Part shown: positions 35,564 through 43,779 of the stretch, in pieces | How positions within the stretch are numbered: position 1 is the stretch's first letter | How the letters are laid out: every line of letters begins with the position of its first letter | Origin: Ruminococcus sp. Marseille-P6503 | GTDB lineage: Bacteria; Bacillota; Clostridia; Oscillospirales; Ruminococcaceae | Length of the DNA: 64,000 nt | Assembly (NCBI RefSeq): GCF_900604945.1 | Contig: NZ_UWPB01000001.1 | Span: 620,001 to 684,000 of the forward strand | Direction of reading: 5' to 3' | Made by a program: the position numbers and the translations under genes | The notes under the pieces: model-generated | Databases searched by the model: none | What the model saw: the letters and a program-made list of their open reading frames with translations, nothing else | What the model was told of the DNA's origin: nothing

Positions 35564-35689
35564 CCTTTTTCACCAAACTTTCACAAAGTAATTGAATTCT
35601 GTCAGGTTTATTATTCTATGCCGGAGCAATACAGTGAATATTTGAGCTTTTTGTCTTTATAAAAAAGTTCAGTTTATTTTTAAAATCTG

Positions 35690-35718
35690 TTGAAAAGGAC
35701 AGAAACTTTCTGTATAAT
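35690..35718 (+). promoter_or_regulatory. Promoter of ybaK
   Basis: TTGAAA (35690-35695) and TATAAT (35713-35718) have a 17-nt spacer. The predicted start of RNA near 35725 rules out any start codon upstream of it. Confidence 0.68.
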
Positions 35719-35743
35719 AGTATTTGAAAGGAAAGTGACCGTT

Positions 35744-36220
35744 TTGGAACAAAAAACAAACGTAATGCGTATTCTTGAGCAGAAGAAAATTAAATATACA
35801 GAGCATACATATGCAGGTACCGGCGCCGTCAGCGGAGCTGAGGTCGCTCAGGCTTTAGGTCAGGATCCGGCTCATGTGTTTAAAACTCTTGTGACGTTCA
35901 GCCCCAGATCAAAAAAATACTATGTATTTATGGTTCCTGTAGCCGAGGAACTTGATCTGAAAAAGGCGGCAAAGGCGGTTGGTGAAAAATCAATTGAAAT
36001 GCTTAAATCAAAAGAGCTTCTGCCGCTCACCGGCTATGTGCACGGCGGCTGTTCTCCCATAGGAATGAAAAAGCAGTTTGTCACTACCATAAATAAAACC
36101 GCCGAAAACTATGACACCATAATTTTCAGCGGAGGTAAGATAGGTTATCAGGTTGAACTTTCATTGACAGATTTAAAAAAGGTGATACGAATTTCCGCGG
36201 CGGATATAATTGTTGAATAA
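35744..36220 (+). CDS. ybaK: Cys-tRNA(Pro)/Cys-tRNA(Cys) deacylase YbaK
   Basis: The 158-aa protein hydrolyses mischarged Cys-tRNA(Pro). It has the YbaK/EbsC fold with VFKTLVTF (catalytic Lys), the VPVAEELDLKKAAKAVG helix and the GYVHGGCSPIGMKKQ loop. The start is TTG 35744 (or GTG 35735), because GAAAGGAAAG lies just upstream and the promoter lies within any longer reading. The 5' leader is only about 20 nt. Confidence 0.93.
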   Translation: MEQKTNVMRILEQKKIKYTEHTYAGTGAVSGAEVAQALGQDPAHVFKTLVTFSPRSKKYYVFMVPVAEELDLKKAAKAVGEKSIEMLKSKELLPLTGYVHGGCSPIGMKKQFVTTINKTAENYDTIIFSGGKIGYQVELSLTDLKKVIRISAADIIVE

Positions 36221-36224
36221 ATAG

Positions 36225-36254
36225 ACCGAGAGACAGCGCAGCCTCTCGGTTTAT
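36225..36254. terminator. Terminator between ybaK and the MFS gene
   Basis: An 8-bp stem (ACCGAGAG at 36225-36232 with CTCTCGGT at 36243-36250) is followed by T's; it lies between convergent genes. Confidence 0.65.
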
Positions 36255-36314
36255 TTCAACAATATCAAATTTATGAAAGTATGCTTTTGCTTTTGGGAAT
36301 AAGCGCAAAGGTTA

Positions 36315-37592
36315 TCAGGTCTTATCGAGCGTTCTGATTGCAGGCAGTTTATATGCAAAACAGCTTATTAAAAATCCGCATATTCCAGTCATTAAAAACA
36401 TAACTGCCATACCGCTGCCATCGCCGTTTCCAACGATGACTCTTAAATATTCTGACAGCAGGCGATCTGACTTCATAAAAGGCTCAAACACATAATCGGC
36501 CAAAAAGCCTCCCAACAAAATGCCGAACGGTATCATGCAGTATTGTATTGAATTTCTTACGGCAAAAACCCTTCCCTGCATTTCTTTCGGAATCTTGCTG
36601 TACAGGATTACATTTTGCCCTGCCTGTATAAATGGGATCGGCAGACTGGCGGCAATTCCTGCAAGCGACCATATAAAAGCATTTCTTCCGATCGCCATAA
36701 GAATATCTCCGAACAAAAAGGACAAAGCTGCTGAAAAATATATCATCTTTACATTTTTCTTTGCCGCTTTCTTAAAAGAAACTATCATGCCTCCGGCGAT
36801 CCCGCCGATTCCCATGACTGCGTTAACTATTCCCAGCGTTTCATTACTGCCGCTGCTTCTTGCAAGTATCATAGGAGAAAGAATATTTTCATAGGTCAGC
36901 CGTGAAAAGAAGTTAATAAGCGCCATTGTCAGCATAATATATAGGACGCCTTTTTCGCTTTTCAAAAAACGCATTCCCTCTTTCGCTCCGGCAAATATGG
37001 TTTGCTTATGCAGCTCGCTTTTTTCTTCCGGAATATGAATAACACATACGAGAATTAAAAAAGCAATCAAAAAGCTAGCCAAATCGATCATCAGAATGGC
37101 TTTTAAGCCTCCGAAGGAAAATATGAACGCGGATAAAACCGGACTGAGAACATTCGTAAGATTGCCGGAGAAAGAATTCATTCCGCTTACCTTAGAAATT
37201 TTCTCCTGCGGGACGATCCTGCCGATCGCAACCGCCGAAGCCGGCTGTTGAAACGCGTTCATTATTCCGATTATCAGATTGACCAGATATATATTCCATA
37301 CTTGAAGGTTTCCGCCAAAAGATAAAATCAATACCCCGAAAGAACATATAGCGGCAATACTGTCAGCCAGCAGCATAACGGCTTTTTTATTATGCCTGTC
37401 AACAAAAGAACCGGCTATCAGACTTACAAGTATAAACGGAATGTAGTTGCAAAACGACATGAGGGAAACTGCCATTGCGGAATGTTTCTGCTCATAAGTC
37501 CATAAAATAAGCGCAAAGCTGGTCATTGCGCTTCCTAACTGAGAAATACTCTGGCTTAACCAAAATATAATATATTTATTAAATTGTTTCAT
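36315..37592 (-). CDS. MFS drug-efflux-type transporter
   Basis: The 425-aa protein has about 12 membrane helices and the MFS loop signature GSFVDRHNKKAVML between helices 2 and 3, with IPKEMQGRVFAVRNS in the second half. The start FWLSQSISQLGSAMTSFALILW and overall layout resemble the DHA3 (Mef/Tet(40)-like) exporters of Gram-positive bacteria; the substrate is not determinable. AAGGAG lies 9 nt before ATG 37592. It is driven by a distant promoter through a 190-nt leader with a short peptide and interleaved inverted repeats, an arrangement typical of drug-inducible resistance genes. Confidence 0.9.
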   Translation of the reverse strand: MKQFNKYIIFWLSQSISQLGSAMTSFALILWTYEQKHSAMAVSLMSFCNYIPFILVSLIAGSFVDRHNKKAVMLLADSIAAICSFGVLILSFGGNLQVWNIYLVNLIIGIMNAFQQPASAVAIGRIVPQEKISKVSGMNSFSGNLTNVLSPVLSAFIFSFGGLKAILMIDLASFLIAFLILVCVIHIPEEKSELHKQTIFAGAKEGMRFLKSEKGVLYIMLTMALINFFSRLTYENILSPMILARSSGSNETLGIVNAVMGIGGIAGGMIVSFKKAAKKNVKMIYFSAALSFLFGDILMAIGRNAFIWSLAGIAASLPIPFIQAGQNVILYSKIPKEMQGRVFAVRNSIQYCMIPFGILLGGFLADYVFEPFMKSDRLLSEYLRVIVGNGDGSGMAVMFLMTGICGFLISCFAYKLPAIRTLDKT

Positions 37593-37650
37593 CGAATTTT
37601 ACTCCTTATTTGATTTAGTTTTTTGAAATCAATTGGTGCAAAATCCGATT

Positions 37651-37713
37651 CAGGACGATTATCCCTTATCTCTGTGCAAACATCGTCCTGTTATCAGACT
37701 TTGCACAGAGATA
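37651..37713 (-). promoter_or_regulatory. Interleaved inverted repeats in the MFS leader (attenuator-like)
   Basis: Read on the minus strand, segment 1 (37713-37700) is perfectly complementary over 14 bp to segment 3 (37680-37667), and segment 2 (37690-37682) over 9 bp to segment 4 (37659-37651). The pairs interlock as 1-2-3-4, so the RNA can form a pseudoknot or switch between two exclusive hairpins. Segments 1-3 lie inside the leader peptide frame, so a stalled ribosome would change the folding. No clear U-run follows segment 4. Confidence 0.7.
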
Positions 37714-37746
37714 TTTGCTTAAATCAATATACATATGACATAACAC
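37666..37746 (-). CDS. Leader peptide of the MFS transporter (26 aa)
   Basis: GTG at 37746 lies 8 nt after a strong GGAGGTG and opens 26 codons ending at TAA 37668-37666. The peptide begins MLCHMYIDLSKYLCAKSDNR and ends TMFAQR. Its codons overlap the two interleaved inverted repeats, so its translation can control folding of the leader. Its features fit a ribosome-sensing regulatory peptide rather than a working protein. An ATG in another frame (5 codons) is a weaker alternative. Confidence 0.68.
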   Translation of the reverse strand: MLCHMYIDLSKYLCAKSDNRTMFAQR

Positions 37747-37785
37747 CCTTATTTCACCTCCAATACGGGGTTATTCCGTAAAATT

Positions 37786-37805
37786 ATTATAGCACCTGCT
37801 ATAAT
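37786..37805. promoter_or_regulatory. 20-bp dyad over the MFS promoter
   Basis: ATTATAGCA and TGCTATAAT are perfect 9-bp arms separated by GG. The dyad covers part of the spacer and the whole -10 box, suggesting a repressor operator. Confidence 0.5.
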
Positions 37806-37814
37806 ATAAGTCAA
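37786..37814 (-). promoter_or_regulatory. Promoter of the MFS leader and transporter
   Basis: On the minus strand TTGACT (37809-37814) and TATAAT (37786-37791) have a 17-nt spacer; RNA would start near 37779, about 190 nt before the MFS start codon. Confidence 0.72.
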
Positions 37815-37932
37815 CAATATGACCGCCGAAAAATTCATTATAATTAAGAACCGCTTAAAAGTCACAACACACATCAAGATTTCTTTTATAAAGATATGCT
37901 ATTATACTTATTGTCGAAGTGAGGGATGAACC

Positions 37933-38028
37933 ATGTACGAATGGAACGAAAAGAAGTGTCAGTGTTATCAGCGGCATTATCCCGAGGGTATTGGCTATGA
38001 GGTTTTACGGCCAATTAAGCTGAAATAA
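37933..38028 (+). pseudogene. C-terminal remnant of an AraC-family regulator
   Basis: A 31-codon frame reads MYEWNEKKCQCYQRHYPEGI and ends GYEVLRPIKLK. The motif WNE..CQ.YQRHYPE..GYEVLRP is, from my recollection of the family, the extreme C-terminus of AraC regulators with a GyrI-like effector domain found in Clostridia. All upstream domains are missing and a stop lies 4 bases before the ATG, so this is most likely a gene stump that happens to start with ATG. A terminator-like hairpin follows directly, as expected at the end of a former gene. Confidence 0.62.
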
Positions 38029-38034
38029 TAAAAG

Positions 38035-38071
38035 AACAGGCACATAGAGCTGATTTTCGTGTGCCTGTTTT
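38035..38071 (+). terminator. Terminator after the AraC remnant
   Basis: A perfect 10-bp stem (38035-38044 with 38060-38069) with a 15-nt loop is followed by T's. Confidence 0.72.
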
Positions 38072-38423
38072 CAGTCGCGGTCCGACAAATGGCTTTCCCC
38101 CGAAACGCTGATATATTCAGAAAAAATTTACAAACCGTGGCTGTAAAAAACATTAAGAACCTTCTGTAATCTTGACTTTTTGTGAATTTTAAAGTATACT
38201 TACCTATATAATTATTCAAAATTCTTATGGAAAATTTACAAAAAGTTTCGGACATATATGCTGAGGGGCGTCATAATGCTGGGGATAAAGGGTAATTCTG
38301 CCGTATCGGGCAGTTTATATAAAATCAAACGATTGAAAGGCGTATTTCGTTCATAGGCAGACTATGGGCGGGATATGCCTTTTTGTAGTTTTGAAAAAAT
38401 ATCTGATAAAGGAGTATTAATGT
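38072..38423 (+). other. 352-bp spacer upstream of the GLUG surface protein
   Basis: It holds a promoter at 38172-38200 and then a leader of about 215 nt with G-rich stretches (around 38260-38290) and an AGGCA...TGCCTTTTT hairpin near 38356-38385. No known riboswitch class was recognised and no gene is visible. Confidence 0.45.
38172..38200 (+). promoter_or_regulatory. Promoter of the GLUG surface protein
   Basis: TTGACT (38172-38177) and TATACT (38195-38200) have a 17-nt spacer. Confidence 0.6.
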
Positions 38424-39965
38424 ATGAAAGCGCAGAAAAGACTTTTGAGCCTGCTGCTTACGTTCAGTATGCTGCTCGGGCTTGTGCCTGCCGGAAGCGT
38501 GGCTTTAACAGCATGGGCGGAGGGCGAAGAACCGGCATTATCGGCTGACGGATATTACGAGATATATACCGCCGATCAGCTTTACTGGTTCGCCGAGCAG
38601 GTGAACGGCGGAAATACGGACATAAACGCCAGACTTATGGACAATATCGTTATCAACGAGAACGTTCTGACCTCGGACGGAGAGCTTAACGGCGACGGAA
38701 GCGGCTTCAGAGCATGGACGCCGATAGGAAATTCCAATAGCAAAATTTATAAAGGTACATTTGACGGAAACAATAAAACGATCAGCGGTATCTATATCAA
38801 CAATGGTTCTGCTAGTTATCAGGGCTTGTTCGGAAATAATAGCGGCACAATTCAAAATGTCGGAGTTATTGATTCCTATATAAAAGGATCCTATAATGTC
38901 GGCGGCGTGTGCGGACGTAGTTACGGAACTATCAGCAACTGCTATAACGCAGGCACAGTCAGCGGAAAAAGCGTTCAGGTTAGTGGTATATGCGGATTAT
39001 CATCTGGAACCATCAACAACTGCTATAACACAGGCGTAGTCAGCGGAGAAAGTAATTTTGTCGGCGGCGTGTGCGGAGCTAATGTTGCTAGTTCCACTAT
39101 CAGCAACAGCTATAACACAGGCGCAGTCAGTGGAAATATGTATGTCGGCGGCATTTGCGGAGAGAATAATAATAGTTCCACTATCAGCAACTGCTGCTAT
39201 CTTGATACAAGTGCTTTGACAGGAATCGGAGACGGCAGCGGAGAAGCCGTATCAAAAACCGCTGAACAGTTTGCTTCCGGCGAGGTATGCTGGCTGCTGA
39301 ACAATCAGGGCGAGAACAGGGAACAGCTTGAAACGCCCGTCTGGTATCAGAATGTTGATATGGGCGACGCTGACGCTTTACCTCTTCTGAATAATGAGCA
39401 TTACGCGGTGTACAGAGCGGAGGACTTCACTTATGATTGTGAAGCCGCAAAGCCGTTGGGAGTATACACCAATATTACAAGCGGCGGTCACAGCTTCGGA
39501 ACTGAGTGGACAGCTGACGCGGATAATCATTGGCACGAGTGCGCCTGTGGAGCAATATCGGATGAAGCGGCTCATAGCTTTGAATGGATAACAGATAAGG
39601 AAGCGGAAGTCGGCGCTGCCGGTTCTAAGCACGAGGAATGTACAGTCTGCGGCTATGCTAAGGAAGCGGTTGAGATTCCTGCTCTGGAAACTCCGGAGGA
39701 TTCATCATCTGTAACCGACAGCGCAGACGACGAGAGCAGCGCTGTTGACTCCGAAAGCTCGCAGTCGGACGACAGTGAAGAATCAACAGCGGCAAGCGAC
39801 AGCGAAGCAGAATCTACAAATGACAGCTCAAGCACAAGCGGCGACAAATCTCCGAACACGGGAGATAACAGATCTGTGCTTCTGCTTATGTTTGTTCTTG
39901 TAAGCGGAACCGCTCTGGCGGGAACGGCTGTTTACAGCAAAAAGAAAGGTAAGCAGGACAGATAA
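38424..39965 (+). CDS. Sortase-anchored surface protein with GLUG repeats
   Basis: The 513-aa protein has a signal peptide (residues 1-31, cut after AWA), an N-terminal domain found before GLUG repeats (YYEIYTADQLYWFAEQVNGG), about five GLUG-type repeats (GGVCGRSYGTISNCYNAGTV and similar, residues ~135-265), a His/Cys-bearing segment (HWHECACG and HEECTVCGYA) and a Ser/Asp/Glu-rich stalk. It ends with the sorting signal SPNTGD, a hydrophobic helix and a KKKGKQDR tail. It is therefore displayed on the cell wall and is probably an adhesin. The sorting motif SPNTG deviates from LPXTG at position 1. Confidence 0.88.
   Translation: MKAQKRLLSLLLTFSMLLGLVPAGSVALTAWAEGEEPALSADGYYEIYTADQLYWFAEQVNGGNTDINARLMDNIVINENVLTSDGELNGDGSGFRAWTPIGNSNSKIYKGTFDGNNKTISGIYINNGSASYQGLFGNNSGTIQNVGVIDSYIKGSYNVGGVCGRSYGTISNCYNAGTVSGKSVQVSGICGLSSGTINNCYNTGVVSGESNFVGGVCGANVASSTISNSYNTGAVSGNMYVGGICGENNNSSTISNCCYLDTSALTGIGDGSGEAVSKTAEQFASGEVCWLLNNQGENREQLETPVWYQNVDMGDADALPLLNNEHYAVYRAEDFTYDCEAAKPLGVYTNITSGGHSFGTEWTADADNHWHECACGAISDEAAHSFEWITDKEAEVGAAGSKHEECTVCGYAKEAVEIPALETPEDSSSVTDSADDESSAVDSESSQSDDSEESTAASDSEAESTNDSSSTSGDKSPNTGDNRSVLLLMFVLVSGTALAGTAVYSKKKGKQDR
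38920..39200 (+). repeat. Tandem imperfect repeats encoding GLUG units
   Basis: Four to five copies of a 75-90 bp unit encode variants of GGVCG...TISNCYNxGxVSG. The copies are similar at DNA level (repeated GGCGGC(G/A)T(G/T)TGCGG and ACTATCAGCAAC), so unequal recombination could change their number. Confidence 0.65.
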
Positions 39966-39981
39966 AATATCCGTATAAAGT

Positions 39982-40018
39982 AAACACGGCAGGAACATAA
40001 AAGTTCTGCCGTGTTTTT
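39982..40018 (+). terminator. Terminator after the GLUG surface protein
   Basis: A 14-bp stem with one bulged base (arms AAACACGGCAG/GAAC and GTTCTGCCGTGTTT) is followed by T's. Confidence 0.8.
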
Positions 40019-40179
40019 GTGTTTGAAAGTTTATTTGCTTGTGTAAGGCTTTGAGAGATACTGCAAGGAAAAAATATAATTTCATTCGGTAGACAAGCTA
40101 TGCTGACAGAAGTTAATAATCAGGAACGCCGTATCCGAATATACAGCAGCTTACTGATATTATTAATTACGTTACGGAC

Positions 40180-40208
40180 TTGCTTTTTTAGTGAAAAAAG
40201 AGTAAAAT
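40180..40208 (+). promoter_or_regulatory. Candidate promoter of the small membrane protein-recD2-comF operon
   Basis: TTGCTT (40180-40185) and TAAAAT (40203-40208) have a 17-nt spacer. Confidence 0.45.
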
Positions 40209-40323
40209 ATAATTGAAGATTCACAATTTCCGCACTGAAAACATAGAATGAAACAACAGCTGTTCGGTCCGGCTGTATCGGCACGGACCGGCATATTGAA
40301 AAAACTTACAAGGGGTGTTTTCG

Positions 40324-40677
40324 GTGGTTGGAATTATTACAGTGATAGTTATATGCGTGCTGTTAATTGCCTGTATGGCAGCAAAGAAAATAATGTTTGT
40401 TAAAAGACGGTGTGAAAAGCCGGGATATATCGTTATTCCATGCACTGCAAAAACTAAAAATCTTGAAAGAACGGTACGCGCCTATTATTGGGAGGAAATT
40501 TTTGAGAACCAGAATTTAGGTCGGGAAATACTTCTTGTTATAATGGAAAAAAGCGAAAACGCGTATACTGCAAGGCGTCTTGCGCAGGAATTTTCCATAG
40601 TCAGCGCTATTGATGTTACCGACCTGGAGGATTATATAAAAAAGAAGGCTTTCCGCTGCGGAGAGCTTACGGAATGA
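40324..40677 (+). CDS. Small single-pass membrane protein of unknown function
   Basis: I do not recognise this 117-aa protein. It has one N-terminal transmembrane helix (IITVIVICVLLIACMAA) followed by a soluble domain (YIVIPCTAKTKNLERTVRAY...EILLVIMEKSENAYTARRLAQEF). GTG 40324 is preferred over GTG 40315 because AAGGGG sits 9 nt upstream. The gap to recD2 is 29 bases, so they are probably co-transcribed. Confidence 0.75.
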   Translation: MVGIITVIVICVLLIACMAAKKIMFVKRRCEKPGYIVIPCTAKTKNLERTVRAYYWEEIFENQNLGREILLVIMEKSENAYTARRLAQEFSIVSAIDVTDLEDYIKKKAFRCGELTE

Positions 40678-40706
40678 ATAAGTATGTTGATTAAGGAACG
40701 TTAAAA

Positions 40707-42953
40707 ATGGAAAATTTGGAGAAAATTCAAGGAGAGGTCGACAGCGTTATATACCGCAACGATGACAACGGATTTGCGGTGCTCATGCTGAAATGGGAGG
40801 ATGAGCTTATAACTGTGGTCGGGGATATGGGCAATGTTGAAGAAGGGGAGGAGCTTGTCTGCACCGGACGCTTTGTAACTCATCAGAAATTCGGCGAGCA
40901 GTTCAGATGCGAGATGTGCGAACGTTCTCTGCCGACTTCTCCCTCGGCTATACGAAGATATCTGGCAAGCGGTGTTATAGGAGGCGTAGGCGCGGTGCTT
41001 GCCAAGAAAATTGTTGACGAATTCGGCGAGGATACTCTTTCCGTAATCGAAAACGATCCGGAAAAACTTATTGTTATAGATGGAATAACAAAAAAGAAGG
41101 CTATGAAAATATCTTCGGAATTTAAAACAACCTTTGCCGTCCGTTCGCTTATGATCTACCTTAATTCTTTCGACATTCCCGCGTCAGTAGGTATCAGGGC
41201 GTGGAAAAGATGGGGCGATTCGGCTGAGGCAATGATAAGGTCAAATCCATATGTGCTTTGTATTTACGGAATCGACCTGCCGTTTGTAAAGGCTGACGCT
41301 GTTGCGGGAGCGCTGGAAATACCAAGGGATTCTGAAAACCGGATAAAAGCCGGTCTTAGCTGCGTATTAAGAGAAAACGCCAATTCAGGTCATACCTGCC
41401 TGCCGCTTGACAGGTTTGAAAAAATATCCTGCGAGTTTCTGGGGATAGACAGCGGTCAGTTCAAGGAAATTCTTGACGGGCAGATTGAGGAGGAAAACCT
41501 GTTTTATTATTATAAGCAGAAGCGTCCCTTTGTTATGCTGCGTGATTTTTATAAGGCTGAGGATTATATTGCCCGCAGGCTTTCGGTAATGAGAGAGTGC
41601 TCATATGACAATAAGATCGATTTTTCTGAGGTTATTGATCTAGCCGAGGAGCAGAACGGCATAAAATACGAATCGCTGCAGCGCAAGGCGATCAATCTGG
41701 CGTTATCCCACGGCTTTCTGGTTCTTACGGGAGGTCCGGGAACGGGAAAAACCACAACTCTGAACGCTATAATTTCCCTTTATCAGCAGCAGGGGCTTAA
41801 CGTTATGATCGCCGCGCCTACGGGAAGGGCGGCGAAACGAATATCGGATCTTACCGGCTTTGAGGCGAAAACCATACACCGTCTGCTGGAGGTAAAGCAT
41901 TCCGACGGAGATACGCTGAGTTTTGTCCATAACGAAAACGATCTGCTTGACTGCGATGTTATGATAATCGACGAAATGTCAATGGTGGATTCCTGTCTGT
42001 TCGAGGCGCTTCTCAGGGCGGTAAGCATAACCTGCAAGCTTGTGCTTGTAGGGGATTCGGATCAGCTTCCGTCGGTAGGAGCGGGAAACGTGCTTAAAGA
42101 CATCATTGAAAGCGGAGTAATGCCCGTAGTTACGCTTAAGGAGATATTCCGGCAGGCGCAGGAGAGCGCGATAGTCACCAACGCGCATAGGATCGTAAAG
42201 GGCGAGCATATAGACCTTACTCAGAAGGATAAGGATTTTTTCTTTTTCCAGCGCTTGAATTATACCGATCTGCAAGGGCTTGTAGTTGACCTGTGCAAAA
42301 CCAGACTGCCTAACGCTTACGGCTATTCGCCTGTAGAGAATATTCAGGTGCTTTCGCCTACCAGAAAGGGACCGAGCGGAACTGTAGAGCTGAACCGAAA
42401 GCTTCAGCAGGAGCTTAATCCTCCTGCCGCCGGAAAATCAGAGGTGAAAACTCCGCTTTATATATACCGCAAGGGCGACAAGGTAATGCAGACCAAAAAC
42501 GATTATGATATTCTTTGGAAGAAAACGCTTGACGACGAAAAGACTGAAAGCGGAGCGGGTATTTTTAACGGAGATATAGGAATTATCATTGGCGTAAATA
42601 AGATACTCAGAACGGTTACAATAGATTTTGAGGGCAGAGTCGCCGTTTATTCCGCCGATATGTTGGACAATCTGGAGCTGGCTTATGCGGTAACAGTACA
42701 TAAAAGCCAGGGAAGCGAATTTGACGCCGTTATACTTACCGTTTTCGGAGGCTTTGACAAGCTGTATTACAGAAATCTGCTTTATACGGCGGTGACCAGG
42801 GCTAAAAAGCTTATGATTATTATCGGTTCAAAAAAACGTGTGGAATTTATGATCGACAACAACCGCAGAACGCTGAGATATACCTGCCTTAAAAATATGC
42901 TTAAGGAGCTGAAGGACGATGAAGCTGACGAACAGCAGGCTTTTGAACTGTAG
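40707..42953 (+). CDS. recD2: ATP-dependent RecD-like DNA helicase RecD2
   Basis: The 748-aa 5'-3' helicase has the RecD2-specific N-terminal OB and helix-hairpin-helix region (residues 1-330, with VIGGVGAVLAKKIVDEFG), Walker A (LTGGPGTGKTTT), motif II (MIIDEMSMVD), QLPSVGAGNVL and the C-terminal AYAVTVHKSQGSEFD and YTAVTRAKKL motifs. It works without RecBC in DNA repair and fork maintenance. It overlaps comF by 35 bases. Confidence 0.96.
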   Translation: MENLEKIQGEVDSVIYRNDDNGFAVLMLKWEDELITVVGDMGNVEEGEELVCTGRFVTHQKFGEQFRCEMCERSLPTSPSAIRRYLASGVIGGVGAVLAKKIVDEFGEDTLSVIENDPEKLIVIDGITKKKAMKISSEFKTTFAVRSLMIYLNSFDIPASVGIRAWKRWGDSAEAMIRSNPYVLCIYGIDLPFVKADAVAGALEIPRDSENRIKAGLSCVLRENANSGHTCLPLDRFEKISCEFLGIDSGQFKEILDGQIEEENLFYYYKQKRPFVMLRDFYKAEDYIARRLSVMRECSYDNKIDFSEVIDLAEEQNGIKYESLQRKAINLALSHGFLVLTGGPGTGKTTTLNAIISLYQQQGLNVMIAAPTGRAAKRISDLTGFEAKTIHRLLEVKHSDGDTLSFVHNENDLLDCDVMIIDEMSMVDSCLFEALLRAVSITCKLVLVGDSDQLPSVGAGNVLKDIIESGVMPVVTLKEIFRQAQESAIVTNAHRIVKGEHIDLTQKDKDFFFFQRLNYTDLQGLVVDLCKTRLPNAYGYSPVENIQVLSPTRKGPSGTVELNRKLQQELNPPAAGKSEVKTPLYIYRKGDKVMQTKNDYDILWKKTLDDEKTESGAGIFNGDIGIIIGVNKILRTVTIDFEGRVAVYSADMLDNLELAYAVTVHKSQGSEFDAVILTVFGGFDKLYYRNLLYTAVTRAKKLMIIIGSKKRVEFMIDNNRRTLRYTCLKNMLKELKDDEADEQQAFEL

Positions 42954-43641
42954 GTTCTGGCTGGATATGATATTTCCAAACCGCTGTCCGTGCTGCGGCA
43001 GGGTGATTTCATGGGACGGGCTTCTCTGCGAAGCCTGCAAAAGCTGTCTGCCGTTTCTTGACGATACTCCGTGGCAGGTAAGGTATTCCGAAAAAGCCGG
43101 AGAAAAGGCGTTTTCGTTTGATTACGCGGTATCGGCATTTTCCTATGAGGATATAGCCGTCAAAGGCATATATGCGCTGAAGGACGGTAACGGCACAAAT
43201 TTTGCGCAGTACGCCTGCGGCATTTTATGCGACAAGCTTGAAAACGACGGCATGGATCAGGCAGATATTGTAACCGCGGTTCCGATGTCAAGGCGTAAAA
43301 AGCTTTCAAGAGGATATAATCAGGCTGAGATAATTGCAAGGTACCTTGCCGGAGAGCTGGGCGCAGCGACAGATTTCAGGCTTTTAAAAAGAACCTCCGA
43401 CAGTCTTGAGCAGCACAGTCTCAATTCCCGTCAGCGTCATGAATTTGCGGAAAGGATATACTATAAAAATCCCAAAAGCGGCAGTATTAAAGGTAAAACC
43501 GTCATATTGTGCGACGATGTTTTTACTACCGGAGCCACTATGAACAAATGTTCTGAAATTTTAAAGGAAATGGGAGCGGAAAAGGTTTACTGCGTTTCGC
43601 TCTGCTGTACTGATAAAAATTTATCTCTGGCTAAGGAATAA
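42919..43641 (+). CDS. comFC: ComF family phosphoribosyltransferase-like protein
   Basis: The 240-aa protein has the N-terminal zinc finger of ComFC (MIFPNRCPCCGR...LCEACK) and a type I phosphoribosyltransferase domain (AVPMSRRKKLSRGYNQAEIIA, TVILCDDVFTTGATMNKC). ComFC is needed for DNA uptake during transformation in several bacteria, but many carriers are not known to be competent. ATG 42919 follows AAGGAG by 9 nt inside the end of recD2. Confidence 0.93.
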   Translation: MKLTNSRLLNCRFWLDMIFPNRCPCCGRVISWDGLLCEACKSCLPFLDDTPWQVRYSEKAGEKAFSFDYAVSAFSYEDIAVKGIYALKDGNGTNFAQYACGILCDKLENDGMDQADIVTAVPMSRRKKLSRGYNQAEIIARYLAGELGAATDFRLLKRTSDSLEQHSLNSRQRHEFAERIYYKNPKSGSIKGKTVILCDDVFTTGATMNKCSEILKEMGAEKVYCVSLCCTDKNLSLAKE

Positions 43642-43743
43642 TTTCTCATTTTCAAGAAACAATATCCCTATAGGCTGGGCTGTGCCTGAATTTAAGGCGT
43701 TCTGCCGGTATGCTTTAAATCTAGCTGAAAGAGGGTGAAGTTT

Positions 43744-43779
43744 ATGTCCTTGATTTTTATGTCAAGGCATGAACGTTAA
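43744..43779 (+). CDS. 11-codon mini-ORF directly before the next gene
   Basis: ATG 43744 has a good GAGGGTG site; 11 codons (MSLIFMSRHER) end in TAA immediately before ATG 43780 and in the same frame. The sequence holds a CCTTGA/TCAAGG hairpin. It may couple translation to the next gene, or be the old start of that gene cut off by a stop. Confidence 0.45.
   Translation: MSLIFMSRHER

Larger units (their letters stand above)
39966..40323 (+). other. 358-bp spacer between the GLUG gene and the small membrane protein gene
   Basis: It holds the GLUG terminator, a candidate promoter (40180-40208) and a CGGTCCG/CGGACCG hairpin near 40265-40290 just before the next ribosome site. No gene was seen. 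Confidence 0.45.

Noticed and set aside
36315-38071. Insertion sequence or transposon carrying the MFS gene
   Set aside because: No transposase, terminal inverted repeats or target duplications were seen; only a regulator stump hints at rearrangement.
38920-39200. CRISPR-like repeat array
   Set aside because: The repeats are inexact, 75-90 bp, all in one reading frame and encode GLUG protein units.
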